A DNA stretch of 17,385 nt. Origin: Candidatus Nanohalarchaeota archaeon. Lineage in GTDB: Archaea; EX4484-52. The position numbers were made by a program, and so were the translations under genes. The stretch is taken from contig QMVB01000016.1 in NCBI GenBank assembly GCA_003660905.1, positions 1 to 17,385 of the forward strand, given 5' to 3'. The notes below the pieces were generated by a model, which had not been told where the DNA came from, made no database searches, and worked only from the letters and a program-made list of their open reading frames with translations. Below, one piece after another: positions 16,003 to 17,385 of this stretch; the stretch's first letter is position 1; every line of letters begins with the position of its first letter.

Positions 16003-16733
16003 CAACTTAGGTTGTCAATAAATCTGGCCATATGCTGGAACTCCTCTATATATTTTGAATCCTGAGCAAGGGACAATTTCAAAATATGAGGACAATCAGC
16101 AGGAAACTATTGGGAGGCAATAAATAGAGTTAAAAACATAATACTGCTTTATTTATAATGAATATATATACTTTGCCAAAAAAAGGAAAAGAGATAAAAT
16201 ATTATCTTGCGGGATTTGCTGATGGAGAATGTTGTTTCAATGTATCTATAAAGAAACAAAAAACAGCGAAATTTGGATGGGTGTTAGATCCTCTGTTTCA
16301 GGTAACTCAAAGAAAAGAACACAAAGAGTTGCTTGAACTATTTAGAAAAATATTGAACTGCGGAAGAGTGATTGAAAAACCCGGACAAAAAGAACTTTGT
16401 TTGTTTCTTGTAGACAACAGGAGGCAACTGAATGAAAAAATCATTCCTTTTTTCAATAAATACAAACTATTTACAAAATGGGATGATTTTAAAAAATTTG
16501 AGCAAATCGTGCATGCGTTAGAGAAAAAAGAACATCAGGATAAGGAAAAATTCAAAAAACTTATAAAAGAAGCATTTCTGATGAATCAAAATGGAAAACA
16601 AAGACGCTATAAATTAGATGATATCTTAGAAAGTATAAATATCTAACCCAATGGGCTCCTCAGAGACTATACGCCAGACATCCATACGATGAAGATATAG
16701 TCCACCCCATATAGTAATATGTGGAAAAAGGTG
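16003..16733 (+). mobile_element. Group I intron at 23S position 1923 (E. coli numbering)
   Basis: The core of a group I ribozyme can be drawn directly. P1 pairs the exon end GACGAT (15997-16002) with the guide GTTGTC (16011-16016), giving the canonical U-G pair at the splice site. P3 is TCTGGC (16023-16028) with GCCAGA (16673-16678). P4 is TGCTG (16033-16037) with CAGCA (16097-16101). P5 is a long stem, CCTC...TTTTGAA with TTCAAAA...GAGG (16043-16091). P6 is ATTGGG (16109-16114) with CCCAAT (16647-16652). P7 is GACTATA (16665-16671) with TATAGTC (16696-16702). P8 is CATC/GATG (16679-16692), and a P9 hairpin follows. The intron ends in G16733. The endonuclease gene fills the P6 loop. Joining the exons restores GACGAT-CTTAAGG, the normal archaeal sequence context. 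It is not a bulge-helix-bulge archaeal intron, because the P3-P8 core is complete. Confidence 0.93.
16158..16646 (+). CDS. LAGLIDADG homing endonuclease, I-CreI-like, encoded in the group I intron
   Basis: The 162-residue protein has a single LAGLIDADG motif, LAGFADGEC (17-25). The acidic residue at the catalytic position is Glu24, and the usual final Gly is Cys25. FQVTQRKEHKELLELF (47-62) and the downstream NCGRV match the I-CreI pattern FQVTQ...GVGYV in order and spacing. Its length is nearly that of I-CreI (163 residues), so it should act as a homodimer. It would cut intronless 23S genes near the 1923 insertion site and so spread the intron. The start is the first ATG after the P6 strand. 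No ribosome binding site or separate promoter is evident, so expression presumably comes from the rRNA transcript. The stop codon directly touches the 3' strand of P6. The frame is intact, which suggests recent activity. Confidence 0.92.
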   Translation: MNIYTLPKKGKEIKYYLAGFADGECCFNVSIKKQKTAKFGWVLDPLFQVTQRKEHKELLELFRKILNCGRVIEKPGQKELCLFLVDNRRQLNEKIIPFFNKYKLFTKWDDFKKFEQIVHALEKKEHQDKEKFKKLIKEAFLMNQNGKQRRYKLDDILESINI

Positions 16734-17250
16734 CTTAAGGTAGCGTAATCCCTTGCCGGTTAATTGCCGGCCTGCATGAATAGAATAACGAGTGTCCCAC
16801 TGTCTCAAGATGGAACCTGGCGAACGCAACATTTTGGTGCATAGTCCAAAGACTTCCAACGGGAAGCGAAGACCCCATGGAGCTTTACTGCAGTCTGTTG
16901 TTGAATTACGTTACTCAATGCATAGAGTAAGTAGGAGACTTCGAGACTTCTTTTTCGGGAGAAGTTTAGTCAAAAGTGTAACACTACTCATTGAGAAATG
17001 TGATTCTTATTCTTTATTTAAAGAAGACCCCAATTGATGGGCAGTTTGGCTGGGGCGGCACACCTCTAACAACTTATCAGAGGTGCCCAATAGTATCCTT
17101 AAGCGGGACGGAAATCCGCTTTTAAGCGCAAAGGTAAATGGATGCTTGACAGGATTCTGACCAACGAGGAATCTTGACACGAAAGTGAGGCTTAGCGAAC
17201 CCATGACGTCTACTTTTGAGACGCATGGATGACAAAAAAGTTACCCTGGG

Positions 17251-17313
17251 GATAATTGTGTTGTCTCGAGCGAGAGTTCACATCGACCTCGAGGCTTGCT
17301 ACTCCGCTGTCGG
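17251..17313 (+). other. Peptidyl transferase centre segment with rare base changes
   Basis: The strand GATAATTGTG (17251-17260) aligns with E. coli 2447-2456 and reads U at 2452 and U at 2453, where C and A are expected; A2450 and A2451 are kept. The strand CTCCGCTGTCGG (17302-17313) aligns with 2498-2509 and reads U2499, C2500 and C2503 in place of C, U and A; G2502, U2504, G2505 and U2506 are kept. No gap is needed between the two strands when aligned to a haloarchaeal 23S recalled from memory. Confidence 0.75.
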
Positions 17314-17385
17314 CTTTTCTCATCCTGGTTGTGCACAAGCAGCCAAGGGTGGGGGTGTTCACCCATTAAAGAGGATCATTAGCTG

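Larger units (their letters stand above)
14078..17385 (+). rRNA. rrl: 23S ribosomal RNA gene, intron-containing, 3' end cut by window
   Basis: The GGATG at 14103-14107 corresponds to E. coli 26-30, which places the 5' end near 14078 (plus or minus several bases). Other landmarks are CGAACAAGTACGGTGACGG (about 14535), the GTPase-centre segment AGAAGCAGCCATCCTTTAAA (15159-15178), helix 69 (15985-16003), the P loop CTGGGGCGG (from about 17048), GGGGATAA of the catalytic centre and the A loop GGGTGTTCACC (17353-17363). Exon 1 (14078-16002) measures about 1,925 nt against 1,923 in E. coli, so no other large insertion is present there. A group I intron occupies 16003-16733. Exon 2 starts at 16734 (CTTAAGGTAGCG) and the window ends near E. 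coli 2579, so the sarcin-ricin loop and 3' end are not seen. Several near-invariant bases differ (see the catalytic-centre entry). Confidence 0.97.

Noticed and set aside
16003..16733. Archaeal bulge-helix-bulge intron
   Set aside because: The complete P3, P4, P6, P7 and P8 pairings, the U-G pair at the 5' splice site and the terminal G identify a group I intron.
14078..17385. 23S pseudogene, suggested by odd catalytic-centre bases
   Set aside because: The gene is full length as far as visible, stems are compensated and the GTPase centre, P loop and A loop are conserved, so it looks functional.
1..17385. CRISPR array or insertion sequence
   Set aside because: I saw no regularly spaced identical repeats and no transposase or terminal inverted repeats; the intron is the only mobile element supported.

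Overview
The window reads as a piece of an AT-rich archaeal genome, most likely from a small-genome (DPANN-type) lineage. The archaeal signs are a TATA box placed for leaderless transcription, an MCM-family protein, a KaiC-like ATPase next to a huge Asn/Thr-rich surface protein, an archaeal-type 23S rRNA, and a tRNA-Ala without an encoded CCA. The lineage is inferred from style and content; no species-level claim is made.

Layout. (1) Positions 1-6979: the C-terminal 2,065 residues of a giant sequon-rich surface protein, then a KaiC-like ATPase 4 nt downstream. The surface protein ends in two paralogous ectodomain-membrane-tail units, and the second begins with a complete signal peptide buried inside the reading frame. 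(2) Positions 7010-11190: a promoter and three overlapping genes. These are a degenerate MCM-like protein that has lost the Walker A motif, the Walker B glutamate and the arginine finger; a membrane-anchored secreted protein; and a DHH/DHHA1 phosphoesterase of the RecJ/Cdc45 superfamily. (3) Positions 11202-11854, minus strand: tRNA-Ala(GGC) followed by a small HEPN-like protein. (4) Positions 11914-13869: an Rqc2/RqcH (NFACT) homologue, divergent from the tRNA and apparently sharing a near-palindromic TATA element with it. (5) Positions 14078-17385: a 23S rRNA gene, cut by the window end near E. coli position 2579, with no 16S gene upstream. It is interrupted after the U equivalent to E. coli 1923 by a 731-nt group I intron carrying an I-CreI-like LAGLIDADG endonuclease gene.

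Most notable observations: the group I intron in archaeal 23S at the same site as the I-CeuI intron; several substitutions at nearly invariant peptidyl-transferase-centre positions (2452, 2453, 2499, 2500, 2503) and one in helix 69 (1916); an ATPase-dead MCM relative in one operon with a DHH protein; tRNA-Ala with C33 and an acceptor mismatch beside RqcH, the factor that uses Ala-tRNA for tailing; and the in-frame fusion of two membrane proteins through an internal signal peptide.
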